In this document: positions 8,283 to 17,558 of the stretch, piece by piece | Layout: each line of letters starts with the position of its first letter | Position numbering within the stretch: the first letter of the stretch is position 1 | NCBI GenBank assembly: GCA_900770525.1 | Contig: CAAHDT010000044.1 | Coordinates: 1 to 32,909, forward strand | Reading direction: 5' to 3' | DNA from: Candidatus Gastranaerophilales bacterium | GTDB lineage: Bacteria > Cyanobacteriota > Vampirovibrionia > Gastranaerophilales > Gastranaerophilaceae | Length of the DNA: 32,909 nucleotides | Program-made: the position numbers and the translations under genes | The notes under the pieces: model-generated | Seen by the model: the letters and a program-made list of their open reading frames with translations, nothing else | What the model was told of the DNA's origin: nothing | Database searches by the model: none

Positions 8283-8311
8283 TTGAAAAAAATTATTAGA
8301 TTAAGTATAAT
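8283..8311 (+). promoter_or_regulatory. Possible promoter in the 358-base lysS/8438 intergenic region
   Basis: TTGAAA (8283-8288), 17 bases, TATAAT (8306-8311). A second candidate, TTGACA (8323-8328) with an 18-base spacer and TAAAAT (8347-8352), lies just downstream. Either would serve the gene at 8438. The rest of the 8080-8437 gap is very AT-rich and shows nothing else that can be supported. Confidence 0.5.
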
Positions 8312-8437
8312 AATTACACTTGTTGACATGAATTTGTAAAAAAACTTAAAATTAATGCCCCAAAATGGCAATAAGTCAAATTCAAAAGTTTTATAAGTAT
8401 ATGTGTAGTAAGTTATGAATAATGTCAAAGTAGGGAT

Positions 8438-10483
8438 ATGTCGATAAAAGCAATTAATACGCCAAGATTGGACGCCTCAAAAAAATACAGTCCAAAAGAA
8501 AACCAGTATGCCAAAAATAATTCTCCTGCATTTACCGGATTGGAAGCAGTACCAGTTGTTGTTGCCGATGCGATTAACAACGGAGGTTTTGCGTTCTCTT
8601 TCATTGCGCAAGATTGCTTTGGTATGGCCGCCCCACGTGTATTAGAAGGAATTAACAGACGTCCTGTTAATCCTGAAACAGGCAAAAAAGAAGGTCCTTA
8701 CAACTGGGCTTTTGCAAGAAGAGAAGGAATCCGTGAATTATTGAGCGGTCCGAGTGCATTTATTATTCCGGCAGTAATGCTAAAGTTTATAAAAAAATAC
8801 TCAGGTCAAGCAAACAATGTTCCAATTGATATGATTCAAGGTTTAGGTGCTAATTTCATTAATTATGCATCTAAAAACAGTGGAACTCTTGATAATGTAG
8901 CTAAAACAAGAAAAGAATTCTATCATGACTTATTTAAAAATGTATTAAATACAACATTAGAAGGTAAGTTATCAGAAGAAGAATTAGAAAAACTTTCAAC
9001 TTCGTATATGCAAAAAGCAATTGAAATTGAAGGAGCCAAAGACAGAAAAAAATCATTATGGAAAAAAATTGCGAACCAAAAAGTTGAAGGTTCTCCAGAA
9101 GATTTAACTGCAAGTTTCCTTGACGATTTTATGGCATTAAAGAAAAAGCATTTGTCTTCATCAGTGAACGAATTAACTGCAAGCTTTACGGTTAATCCTG
9201 AGAAAATAGGCAAATACGGGGTTGAACTGACAAATGGTGATACCCAAACCATCGGGTTTAAAAAATTGTTAAAAACTGTAACCGATTTCACTGATGATGT
9301 TATTGAAACAACCGGTGCTGCAATGAAAAAAGCTCAAAATGGATTTGATGCTAAAAAAGCAGAAGAGTTTCTCAAGAATTTTGTAGACAGAAGAACCGGT
9401 TCAAGAATTATTACAAACCTTGGAATGTGGGGAGCTGTTGTTGGATTTTATGCGTTAATTCCAACATTATACTCTCTTGGATTAAAAGGAAATCCTTCAT
9501 TCCAAAACACAGAAGCTGCTAAGGATGAACCACAAAAAACTGATAAAAAAGACAAAAAATCAGGTACAAAAGACGTATCATTCAGCGGACGACATGAAGT
9601 GTTTGCTAAAACAGCACATAAAGTTGCAGAATCTCCAAAATTAAAAGGATTTTTAAGTCATTTTGAATTTGATGATGCTGCAATGTCTGTTCCTGCAATG
9701 ATGGGATTATTGTTCGGGTTCTGTTTCCCAACAAGATTACGTAAAGCTATCAAAGATTCTGATAAATATGACGTAAAAGAAACTTGTATGAGAGATTTAA
9801 CAAGTTTCGGAACAATTTTGTTTGCAGCTAATGCTGTTGCAAGAGGTTTTTCAGTTGTATTCTCTAAATTATCAGGTCTTGCACTTAATATAAAACCTGA
9901 TAACCATACAAATTTCTTTAACAAGTTCAAAAATTACTTCTCACCACTTGGTGGCGTAAATGTAATGAACAATACTCAATTAGAATCTAAATATACCAAT
10001 ATTCACCAATACGCAGAAGGTATTAACGGATTCTTTGATTTCATTACAAGTAACGGTGGTAATTTGAAAAAGATGTTACAACTTGATAAAACAGTTGCAG
10101 AAAATGTAAAAACTGTGATTGGTAAAGACCTAAAAAATGCAACTGATGATGAAATCAAAGCAGCATTCAAAAACATAACAACAGACGAAGCGAAAAAAGC
10201 TAAAAAAGCAATTGAGGATGTATTCAAAAACAAGAAAAACATCTTTGTAAAAAGATCCAAATTATACAACAGCTTGTTTACAGCTTTATCAACAATCGCT
10301 TTAGTTCCGGCATTTATGATATGGCTTGCTAGAAAATGCGATAAAATGACTCGTAACGCTCGTGCGAAAGATGAAATGAAACTACAAGCAGCAAAAGCTG
10401 CCGAACAACAAAGCATTAAAGCAAAATCTTCTAATATAAAATTAGAACCACAACCATCTATGGCAGGCTTTTTAAACAAATAG
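8438..10483 (+). CDS. Large multi-pass membrane protein of unknown function
   Basis: 681 residues; family not recognised. An N-terminal polar segment holds SPAFTGLE (about 29-36), and a similar VSFSGRHE occurs at 380-386. Hydrophobic stretches suited to membranes lie near 43-65, 100-118, 333-358 (LGMWGAVVGFYALIPTLYSLG), 415-432 (VPAMMGLLFGFCFP), 452-475 and 625-645 (LFTALSTIALVPAFMIWLARK). Between them are long Lys-rich helical regions, including a very basic tail. No catalytic motif is evident. A GTAGGG-like ribosome site sits close to the ATG. It is monocistronic, followed by an AT-rich hairpin terminator. Large lineage-specific protein; function cannot be inferred. Confidence 0.75.
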   Translation: MSIKAINTPRLDASKKYSPKENQYAKNNSPAFTGLEAVPVVVADAINNGGFAFSFIAQDCFGMAAPRVLEGINRRPVNPETGKKEGPYNWAFARREGIRELLSGPSAFIIPAVMLKFIKKYSGQANNVPIDMIQGLGANFINYASKNSGTLDNVAKTRKEFYHDLFKNVLNTTLEGKLSEEELEKLSTSYMQKAIEIEGAKDRKKSLWKKIANQKVEGSPEDLTASFLDDFMALKKKHLSSSVNELTASFTVNPEKIGKYGVELTNGDTQTIGFKKLLKTVTDFTDDVIETTGAAMKKAQNGFDAKKAEEFLKNFVDRRTGSRIITNLGMWGAVVGFYALIPTLYSLGLKGNPSFQNTEAAKDEPQKTDKKDKKSGTKDVSFSGRHEVFAKTAHKVAESPKLKGFLSHFEFDDAAMSVPAMMGLLFGFCFPTRLRKAIKDSDKYDVKETCMRDLTSFGTILFAANAVARGFSVVFSKLSGLALNIKPDNHTNFFNKFKNYFSPLGGVNVMNNTQLESKYTNIHQYAEGINGFFDFITSNGGNLKKMLQLDKTVAENVKTVIGKDLKNATDDEIKAAFKNITTDEAKKAKKAIEDVFKNKKNIFVKRSKLYNSLFTALSTIALVPAFMIWLARKCDKMTRNARAKDEMKLQAAKAAEQQSIKAKSSNIKLEPQPSMAGFLNK

Positions 10484-10508
10484 AATTTTATAATATTTAA
10501 CATTCTCT

Positions 10509-10543
10509 AAAAAACTAGCAAAATTAAATTTTCAGTAGTTTTT
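10509..10543 (+). terminator. AT-rich hairpin terminator after the 8438 gene
   Basis: AAAAACTA (10510-10517) pairs with TAGTTTTT (10536-10543), with an inner AAAAT/ATTTT helix, and the 3' arm doubles as the T-run. Low GC makes this a weaker call. Confidence 0.45.
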
Positions 10544-10568
10544 CTCTAGCAGAAAGGAAAGATTGAAA

Positions 10569-10940
10569 ATGTTAAATGTTAGTACTAATTATTCATACGC
10601 AAATAATGTAGTAAGTTTTAGAGGTAGACCTCGTTGCAAGATAAAAAGATGCCAAGCTGATTGCTGTTATAATGCTCCAATTCCGGCATACTTGTTGGAC
10701 AAGTACAAAGATAAAATTGTAAATCCGGTAGTTAAACAAATTCCGATGTGCGATTTACCGGATCAAGGTGGATTACAAGTTATACCACTAACTGGTTTTG
10801 TAAAATTCTTAAAAAGCAAGTGTCCTTTTCTTAGAAACGACCTTAAGTGTAATATTTACGAAAACAGACCACTGATTTGCAAAGAATATGGCACTAGCAA
10901 AGATCCAAAATCAACGGCATTTTGCAATTTGACAGTATAA
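10569..10940 (+). CDS. YkgJ-type cysteine-cluster protein (putative Zn/Fe-binding)
   Basis: 123 residues from the ATG at 10569, AAGGA ten bases upstream; an in-frame TTG two codons earlier is possible. The spacing of cysteines matches the YkgJ/UPF0153 family, predicted to chelate zinc or iron-sulfur: CKIKRCQADCC at about 23-33, a single Cys near 60, then CPFL, CNIYENRPLICKEYG and a final Cys near the end. The biochemical role of the family is not settled. The N-terminus carries NNVVSFRGR (about 12-20), one of several SFxG-like tags in this window. Its TAA stop is directly adjacent to the nagA stop on the opposite strand, with no spacing at all. Confidence 0.8.
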   Translation: MLNVSTNYSYANNVVSFRGRPRCKIKRCQADCCYNAPIPAYLLDKYKDKIVNPVVKQIPMCDLPDQGGLQVIPLTGFVKFLKSKCPFLRNDLKCNIYENRPLICKEYGTSKDPKSTAFCNLTV

Positions 10941-11843
10941 TTACATATTTACCGAAACGATATTAAAATCATCATCCCATTCTATTGAACCTTTTAGGTC
11001 AATATTGTGATATTGATATGGATTATCTATATATTGAGGATTAAACAGTCCAACGCTGTTTAATCTTTTTATAATGTCCGGCAACAAACTTGTGCTACCA
11101 GCAATTGTCCCTTCTTTTGAAGTTGCCTTAACTCCGTCAAAAAAGACTGGTTCGTCAGCGAACACTATTTCTCTTAAGTTGCTCTTAGTACAAGGTAGTG
11201 CATCACTCATTAATATAACTTTATTAGATGGTTTGGCTTTGAAGAATAATTTTAAAGCATCATCAGACACATGAACCCCATCTGCAATAATTTCAGCGTA
11301 AAGATTATCATTAATTAGCGCAGATAGAACTGTTGATGTGCCACGATGAGAAATTCCGCTCATTGCGTTAAAAGTATGAGTTGCACCGTCACATTCATCT
11401 AAATTTCCACCAACACAGTGCCCAGCCTGTACCTTAACGCCTTTGGATTTCAAATATTCAATAAGTCCTTCATCTAACTCTGGAGCCATTGTCACTATTT
11501 TTATAAAATCATCTTCAAGCAAACGATAATTTTCAACAGTTGGTTTTAGAAAATGAACAGGATTATGAATACCTTTCTTTTCTGGATTAAGGAAAATACC
11601 TTCCAGATGAATTCCAAGGATTTTAGCCATATCAGGTGTTTGAAATTTTGCAGCTTCTTTGATAACCCAAATAGCATGTTTAGTATTTTTGACAGAATCC
11701 GTAACGAGTGTTGGAAAAATTCCACCTATACCGTATTTTGTAATTTCTTTTGACAAAAATAAGACATCATCAACGGATGCTTTGTTAAAATCAATTCCAA
11801 AACATCCATGAAAATGCTGTTCAATTAGCAATTTTGTTTGCAT
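10941..11843 (-). CDS. nagA: N-acetylglucosamine-6-phosphate deacetylase, short form
   Basis: Removes acetate from GlcNAc-6-P, feeding recycled or imported amino sugar into glucosamine-6-P. The amidohydrolase motifs are present in order: HFHG (10-13) for the metal-binding HxH, GIHLEGIFLNPEKKG with metal-ligand Glu81, GHCVGG (about 141-146), THTFNAM (about 155-161), DGVHVS and LMSDAL with the catalytic Asp. At 300 residues it is well below the usual 380 or so. It starts right at the first metal motif, so most of the N-terminal beta-sandwich strand set is absent, and the C-terminus is short as well. Upstream sequence cannot supply the missing part: murE ends 36 bases away. AAGGA precedes the ATG. 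Third gene of an ftsI-murE-nagA unit. Confidence 0.85.
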   Translation of the reverse strand: MQTKLLIEQHFHGCFGIDFNKASVDDVLFLSKEITKYGIGGIFPTLVTDSVKNTKHAIWVIKEAAKFQTPDMAKILGIHLEGIFLNPEKKGIHNPVHFLKPTVENYRLLEDDFIKIVTMAPELDEGLIEYLKSKGVKVQAGHCVGGNLDECDGATHTFNAMSGISHRGTSTVLSALINDNLYAEIIADGVHVSDDALKLFFKAKPSNKVILMSDALPCTKSNLREIVFADEPVFFDGVKATSKEGTIAGSTSLLPDIIKRLNSVGLFNPQYIDNPYQYHNIDLKGSIEWDDDFNIVSVNM

Positions 11844-11879
11844 ATCAATCCTTCTACAAGTTTTTTGAAGTTCACTATA

Positions 11880-13358
11880 CTAAATAACGCTACCTTCAAA
11901 CACTTTTCTTGCTTCTTCTCTATCATCAAAATGAATTGTTCTATCTTTTAGAATTTGATAATTTTCGTGTCCTTTACCTGCAATAACAACAACGTCATTA
12001 TTTTCGGCAATATCTTTTAATAGTGCAATCGCATGACCTCTATCAGGTTCAACTGTAACCTTATCAGGATTAACAGATTTTAAGCCGGCAATTATATCAG
12101 TAATAATCTGTTGAGGATCTTCACTTCTTGGGTTATCGCTGGTAATGACAATTTTATCTGCAATTTTTTCAGCAATGGCCCCCATTTTAGGTCGTTTGGT
12201 TGCATCTCTATCACCACCACAACCGAACAAGCAGATAAGCTTGCCGTCTTTAGGTGTTATTTCTCTTGCGGAATTCAAAACATTCTCCAAACCATCCGGT
12301 GTGTGAGCGTAATCGACAATTACAAGAGGCTTTTTAGCAACAACCTCAAACCTTCCTGCAACGCCCTTAACATTTTCTAAAGCTTTTAGTGCAACCTTTA
12401 AATCTATCCCCATTGCAACAGCACTTGTTATAGCAGCAAGAACATTATAAACACTGAACATACCGTTCATATGAAGATTTACAGGATATTCGCCATCTTT
12501 TGTAACTAATTTAAATTCAGCACCATTTAATGAGAAATTTATATCCTTAGCCATTATATCAGCTTCTTTTTTCACACCATAAGTGTAAGTATTTACACCT
12601 TCAGGCACAACTGAAATAAATCTGTCTGCATAATTATCATCTTTATTAATAACCGCAAAACAACCTTCTTGTAAACCTCTAAATAAAAGCGCTTTTGCTT
12701 CAAAGTAATTATCCATTGTAATGTGATAATCCAAGTGATCTTGAGTAAGATTTGTCAAAACCGCACCATTAAAGCAACACCCACCAACACGATTTTGGTC
12801 AAGTGCGTGAGAACTTACTTCCATTACGACATTATCAATCTTTTCAACATCTTTAATCATTCTTAAAGTAGCTTGAAGTTCTGGAGCTTGCGGAGTAGTA
12901 TGTTTTGCATCACGGTATTCGCCGGTTGATGATAATTTATACCCTAAAGTACCGATTAGTGCACATTTTTGACCATTTTGTTCAAAAATCTTTTGAATTA
13001 AATGGGTAACTGTGGTTTTACCATTAGTACCTGTAATTCCAATTAAATTTAGACCACGAGAAGGACTTGAATAAAATCTATCTGCAATATCTGCAATTTT
13101 ATGCCTTGTATCTCTTACAACAACTTGCGGAATAGATTTGTCAGCCTCAACTCTATGCTCTACAAATAAAGCAGCCGCACCGTTTGCAATCGCATCTTTT
13201 GCATATTCATGTCCATCAGTATATTCACCTGTTAGGCATACAAAAATGTCACCTTTTTTAGTCGTCTTAGAATTATATGAAATTCCTGAAATTTCAACAT
13301 TTTTAAAATTTATCAAATCTTTGTAATCTAAATGTTCAATTAATTCGTCTAGTTTCAT
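11880..13358 (-). CDS. murE: UDP-MurNAc-tripeptide synthetase, meso-DAP type
   Basis: Adds the third amino acid to UDP-MurNAc-L-Ala-D-Glu in cytoplasmic peptidoglycan precursor synthesis. 492 residues, normal. ATP-binding GITGTNGKTT (about 107-116), the carbamylated-lysine region and the C-terminal DNPRSEDP (408-415). DNPR is the signature of enzymes adding meso-diaminopimelate rather than lysine, so the wall is predicted to be DAP-type (Gram-negative-like). KGHENYQI occurs near the end. Perfect AAGGAG ribosome site before the ATG. It starts 27 bases after ftsI ends, the classical dcw order. Confidence 0.97.
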   Translation of the reverse strand: MKLDELIEHLDYKDLINFKNVEISGISYNSKTTKKGDIFVCLTGEYTDGHEYAKDAIANGAAALFVEHRVEADKSIPQVVVRDTRHKIADIADRFYSSPSRGLNLIGITGTNGKTTVTHLIQKIFEQNGQKCALIGTLGYKLSSTGEYRDAKHTTPQAPELQATLRMIKDVEKIDNVVMEVSSHALDQNRVGGCCFNGAVLTNLTQDHLDYHITMDNYFEAKALLFRGLQEGCFAVINKDDNYADRFISVVPEGVNTYTYGVKKEADIMAKDINFSLNGAEFKLVTKDGEYPVNLHMNGMFSVYNVLAAITSAVAMGIDLKVALKALENVKGVAGRFEVVAKKPLVIVDYAHTPDGLENVLNSAREITPKDGKLICLFGCGGDRDATKRPKMGAIAEKIADKIVITSDNPRSEDPQQIITDIIAGLKSVNPDKVTVEPDRGHAIALLKDIAENNDVVVIAGKGHENYQILKDRTIHFDDREEARKVFEGSVI

Positions 13359-13385
13359 TTTAGCTCCTTTGTATATTTATATTAA

Positions 13386-15155
13386 TTATTCATTTTTTTG
13401 TACTGGAACGCTCACATTTTTATCAGGTTTTAAGTTCATCATTCTTGCAATTTGAGTTGTTACTTCGTGGAACACAGGACCTGCAACCGTGTTTCCCCAA
13501 ATTGCACCAACTTTTGCACTATCTACCATAACATAAACTAAAATTTGTGGATTTGATGCCGGTAAGTAGCCGATTGTAGAAGTAAATGTATACGGAGTAT
13601 AACCGATACCGTTTTCTTTTGGCTTTCTGGATGTACCGGTTTTTGCCGCAACATTATATCTATCCATTTTTATAACAGATTTACCGTTATTTACGCTTAA
13701 TGCAAGAAGTCTTGTTACAGCATGAGCTGTTTCCGGTGATATTACTTGTTCACGTTTTATTTTTAAAGCTTCTTCTTCCGGTGAATATTTTATTACGTGC
13801 GGAGTAACTTTAACACCATTATTCGCTAATGCAGAAACCGCAGATATCATCTGCATTGCAGTAACGGATGTTCCATATCCGTAAGACATTGTTGCCTGAA
13901 TTCCCTGATCCCAATTACTCCAATAAGGTAATAATCCGGAAGACTCTCCAGGAAGGTCAATTCCGGTTTTTGCACCATAACCGAAACGTTTTAGAACAGT
14001 ATAAAATTCTCTTGCAGTCATAGTTTTGGCAACATTTATTGAACCTATGTTACTTGAGTGTTCAAATAAATACCCTAAAGTAATATGCCCCGGATAAGGG
14101 TGAACATTGTAGTCATAGTTTTTAATTTCCCAATTCCCGATTTTAGTTTTTCCGGTATCTAATACAGTGGAATGTTCGTTAATCTTGCCTAAATCCATTG
14201 CACTGGAAACAGTAATAGTTTTAAAAGTAGACCCCGGAGGGAATACATCCGTTAATGTCCAGTTTTTAATTTGCTCAGGGGTAGCTTTTCTGTAATTGTT
14301 CGGATCATATGTCGGATAAACAGCATATGCCAAAATTTCACCATTATGAGGATTCATAACAATAACAGTCCCGCGAAGCGCCTTTTTCTCTTCAACCATC
14401 TTTGCTAATTCTTTTTCACAGATGTGTTGAATTGCAGCATCAATCGTAAGAGTAACATCTTGCCCCTTCGGGTTTTGAGCAGTCGCAACTGGGTCTGTTG
14501 AAAAATCGTAAATGATTTTACCTTTTTGAGTTCTTTGGTATTGAACGGTGTTTTCAATATGCTCTAACTTGTCTTTTGCAGCATATTCAATACCGTTTGC
14601 AATATCTGCATCAAAATTATAATACCCAAGAACATGGGCTGCTAAAGTTCCTTGCGGATAAACTCTTGTATTCTTTTTGTCTAAACTTATCGCTCTCAAG
14701 TGAAGTTGCGCGACTTTTTTAGCAGTGTTTCTGTCAACATCTTTTTTGATAGCTATAATTTGATCTGAACTATTTAACTTTTTCAATAATTCATCTTTTG
14801 ACATATGCAATATCGGGGCAAGTTTTGTTGCAATAACTTCAGGAGATGAGTCTTCTTCATCATAATCAGCACGGCGAGCAAAAATGTTATAAAATACATC
14901 GTCTGTCGCAAGTTTTATACCGTTACGGTCATAAATATCCCCTCTCACGGCAAAGTTTTGACTTGCTCTTTGCTTGCGCGCACGAACTTTATACTTTTTA
15001 ATATCAATTACCTGAATAAAAAATAGGTGGATTATCAAAGCCGCAGCAAACAAAATAAAGAAGAAATATAACCAACTGATTATATTTTCAAATCTTTTAT
15101 TACTCTTTTTTTTAGCCCTTTCTTCCCTCATTTCAGAGGTATGACGATCATTCAC
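13386..15155 (-). CDS. ftsI: Penicillin-binding protein FtsI/PBP3, class B transpeptidase
   Basis: Cross-links peptidoglycan at the division septum. Numbered from the GTG at 15155 (589 residues), a short basic cytoplasmic tail and one membrane anchor (about 28-50, FFFILFAAALIIHLFFIQV) precede the pedestal domain with RGDIYDRNG. The transpeptidase domain carries STFK (309-312, nucleophile Ser), SSN (367-369) and KTGT (505-508). No PASTA domains follow. The GTG start has GGGAG seven bases upstream; the in-frame ATG at 15188 has no ribosome site. First gene of the ftsI-murE-nagA unit, divergent from the amidase at 15269, so both genes act on the wall from one intergenic region. Confidence 0.95.
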   Translation of the reverse strand: MNDRHTSEMREERAKKKSNKRFENIISWLYFFFILFAAALIIHLFFIQVIDIKKYKVRARKQRASQNFAVRGDIYDRNGIKLATDDVFYNIFARRADYDEEDSSPEVIATKLAPILHMSKDELLKKLNSSDQIIAIKKDVDRNTAKKVAQLHLRAISLDKKNTRVYPQGTLAAHVLGYYNFDADIANGIEYAAKDKLEHIENTVQYQRTQKGKIIYDFSTDPVATAQNPKGQDVTLTIDAAIQHICEKELAKMVEEKKALRGTVIVMNPHNGEILAYAVYPTYDPNNYRKATPEQIKNWTLTDVFPPGSTFKTITVSSAMDLGKINEHSTVLDTGKTKIGNWEIKNYDYNVHPYPGHITLGYLFEHSSNIGSINVAKTMTAREFYTVLKRFGYGAKTGIDLPGESSGLLPYWSNWDQGIQATMSYGYGTSVTAMQMISAVSALANNGVKVTPHVIKYSPEEEALKIKREQVISPETAHAVTRLLALSVNNGKSVIKMDRYNVAAKTGTSRKPKENGIGYTPYTFTSTIGYLPASNPQILVYVMVDSAKVGAIWGNTVAGPVFHEVTTQIARMMNLKPDKNVSVPVQKNE

Positions 15156-15251
15156 CTTAACTCTCCCTTGATAATAGAATTTTAACATAATATTTGTCGT
15201 AAATCTTAAAATATTAACGAATGTTTACGATTTTTTTTATAGAGAATGCTC

Positions 15252-15260
15252 TGATATAAT
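15252..15260 (+). promoter_or_regulatory. Extended -10 promoter, leaderless start of the amidase gene
   Basis: TGATATAAT (TGn plus TATAAT at 15255-15260) with no good -35. The ATG is only eight bases beyond the hexamer and no Shine-Dalgarno sequence exists, so transcription probably starts at or within a base or two of the start codon. Confidence 0.55.
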
Positions 15261-15268
15261 ATGTTGTT

Positions 15269-16639
15269 ATGAAGAAACTTTTTTGTACAATTTCAGTATT
15301 ATTAATTGCAGCACAATGCACTTGGGCGCTAGATGTTGTTTACCCTAAAGCCAATAATGTAACAATCAATTCAAATTCAACATTTTTTATTGGTTCTGCA
15401 AATACAAAAAAAACACTCACGATTAATGGGAAAACAGTTAGCGTACATTCATCCGGAGGTTTTGCTCAAAGCGTACCATTAAATATTGGTAAAAATACCT
15501 TTCAAATAAAATCAGGAAAAGATTTTCTAACTTACACAATCACACGTCCACAACCAACTAATGGCAATTGGACACCACCAAAACTCGTAGAATATGACAA
15601 CATGAAATACGCAAATGTTTCTGTTAACAATTCGCCAATAAGAACAACTCCAATAGATGGAGGAATCAATCGAATTGCACACTTACAAAAAGGTATTCCA
15701 TTAGTTATTGATGGGGAAAAAGGAAGTTTTTATCGAGTTATATTAGGTGCAAATAAAGAAGGCTGGATTTCAAAATCTAATGTACAAATTAAAGAGTCTG
15801 GAACATCACTAACTCAATTAAAAGGTTATGACTATGTAGATACAAATGAATTTTTTATTTTCATTTTTCATCTTAGCGGACAAACACCTTGGGAACTTGT
15901 TGAAGGCGAACCGTTCCTTATAAAGCTATATAACATTGAAGGGCAAACTAATAACACTTTTGTTATGGATTTTCCTGTACATGAAGCCTTAGGTGGAAAA
16001 AAATTATTAGGTTATAGTGCTAATTTTTCCGGTTCTGATTTTATCGTAAAAATCAGAAAACCTATTTTAGCGGACTCTAAAAAGCCTCTCAAAAACATAA
16101 AAATAACTCTTGATGCAGGTCATGGTGGCTCTGAATCTGGCGCTATCGGATGTCTTGGAGATAAAGAAAAAGATATCAATCTTGAATTTACCAAACATCT
16201 TGAATCAGAATTAAAAAACAGAGGCGCTATAGTGTCTATGACTCGAACAGGCGACAATTATATAGGTTTGCAAGACAGAGTCGATTTTGCCAATGATGAA
16301 AATGCAACAATATTTATAAGTATCCATGGAAATGCACTTACTGACAATCAAGATCCAATAAAAAATTACGGAACAGAGATTTATTACTATTACAATCAAT
16401 CAAAACCTCTTGCAGATTGGATTATGAATGCAATGGTTAATGAACTCGGCACAAACAACCACGGAATAAAGCAACAAAGTTTTGCAGTTGTAAGAAACAC
16501 CAACGCATTGAGCCTCCTAATTGAAATAGGATATTTAATTAATCCATCAGATAATGCTAAAATGCTCAACAAAGATTACCAAAAGAAAACAGCAAAAGCT
16601 ATTGCCGACGGAATTGAAAACTTTTTCATAAAATACTAA
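15269..16639 (+). CDS. Exported N-acetylmuramoyl-L-alanine amidase with SH3b-like domain
   Basis: Cleaves the amide bond between MurNAc and the stem peptide, outside the inner membrane. 456 residues. Signal peptide at 1-20 (KKLFCTISVLLIAAQCTWA). A beta-rich N-terminal region resembles the AMIN-type or structural domain of amidases. A bacterial SH3 domain lies at about 113-175 (IAHLQKGIPLVIDG, GWISKSNVQI). The C-terminal Amidase_3 domain (about 270-455) has zinc ligands in DAGHGG, a Glu in the KEKDINLEF region, His in SIHGN, and the catalytic Glu in LLIEIGYL. Likely acts in septum splitting and wall turnover, consistent with its position opposite ftsI. Start without ribosome site, see the promoter entry. 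Convergent with fliA, 14 bases apart. Confidence 0.9.
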   Translation: MKKLFCTISVLLIAAQCTWALDVVYPKANNVTINSNSTFFIGSANTKKTLTINGKTVSVHSSGGFAQSVPLNIGKNTFQIKSGKDFLTYTITRPQPTNGNWTPPKLVEYDNMKYANVSVNNSPIRTTPIDGGINRIAHLQKGIPLVIDGEKGSFYRVILGANKEGWISKSNVQIKESGTSLTQLKGYDYVDTNEFFIFIFHLSGQTPWELVEGEPFLIKLYNIEGQTNNTFVMDFPVHEALGGKKLLGYSANFSGSDFIVKIRKPILADSKKPLKNIKITLDAGHGGSESGAIGCLGDKEKDINLEFTKHLESELKNRGAIVSMTRTGDNYIGLQDRVDFANDENATIFISIHGNALTDNQDPIKNYGTEIYYYYNQSKPLADWIMNAMVNELGTNNHGIKQQSFAVVRNTNALSLLIEIGYLINPSDNAKMLNKDYQKKTAKAIADGIENFFIKY

Positions 16640-16653
16640 GTTGAGTAGATAAT

Positions 16654-17481
16654 TTAAACACCAATAATACTTTTATTTAATCTTGAAACACGATTTTCTG
16701 ATAAGATATTTTTCAATTTCATAATTGATTGAGCATGAAGCTGGCAAACTCTTGATTCAGACATATTAATCGTTGCACCGATTTCTTTCAATGTCATATT
16801 TTCCTGATAATACAAAACCATTATAATTCTTTCTCTTTCAGGCAAACGTTGCAAAGCTCTCTCCAATTCATTTTTAACATTTTTTTCTTCCATTTTCTCT
16901 TGAGGGTTAAGATTATTGTCCTGAATAGTATCTATAATTTCAATACTATCATCAGAACTTCCTCTCTTATCATAAATGGAAGTCATTGTAGTATCTTCCG
17001 CCAAAATTTGGTTAACCTTCTCAACATCCATATCCAGAAATTCTGCGATTTCAGTTGATGTTGCAGGTCTGCCAAGGCGTTGTTTTAGTTCTTCTTGAGC
17101 CTGCTTGATATCTTTTATTTTCTTTCTCACACTACGAGGTAAGAAATCCTCGGAGCGAATTCTGTCTAAAATTGCTCCACGAATTCTAATCAATGCATAA
17201 GTTTCAAATCTTGTATTTTTTTGAGGAGAATAACGTTCAATAGCGTTAATTAAACCTTCAACCCCATAACCGGCAATGTCTTCAATGGATATAGTCACAG
17301 GCAAAGTAACTTTTACACGTCCAACAACATACCTGATTAGATAAATATATTGGACAATCAAGCTATCTCTAACCTGTTTGTTAGTCTTATCTTTAAAATA
17401 TTCAGACCACAAAGAGGCAAGCTCTTCTTCGGAAAGCCTTTTTATATTATTGTATGATGTGAAATCAAAACTTTGCCCCAT
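16654..17481 (-). CDS. fliA: RNA polymerase sigma factor FliA/WhiG family (sigma-28)
   Basis: Directs RNA polymerase to late flagellar and chemotaxis promoters in most flagellated bacteria. 275 residues from the ATG at 17481, with GGTGG four bases upstream. Region 2 reads DIAGYGVEGLINAIERY followed by NTRFETYALIRIRGAILDRI and RSEDFLPRSVR. Region 3 is the LGRPATSTEIAEFL helix-turn-helix. Region 4 ends with LPERERIIMVLYYQENMTLKEIG and MSESRVCQLHAQSIMKLK. These are the diagnostic FliA blocks and there is no region 1.1. Rod genes flgF/G, flgB and flgC lie 2.8 kb away on the other strand. No flgM anti-sigma gene is seen here. A TATAAT lies about 25 bases upstream of the start. Confidence 0.92.
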   Translation of the reverse strand: MGQSFDFTSYNNIKRLSEEELASLWSEYFKDKTNKQVRDSLIVQYIYLIRYVVGRVKVTLPVTISIEDIAGYGVEGLINAIERYSPQKNTRFETYALIRIRGAILDRIRSEDFLPRSVRKKIKDIKQAQEELKQRLGRPATSTEIAEFLDMDVEKVNQILAEDTTMTSIYDKRGSSDDSIEIIDTIQDNNLNPQEKMEEKNVKNELERALQRLPERERIIMVLYYQENMTLKEIGATINMSESRVCQLHAQSIMKLKNILSENRVSRLNKSIIGV

Positions 17482-17558
17482 TAATCCACCCAAGATTGTC
17501 TTTACATATTATATTGTATATAAATCATCTTAGGAAACATCATTTAAAAAGAGGAAAA

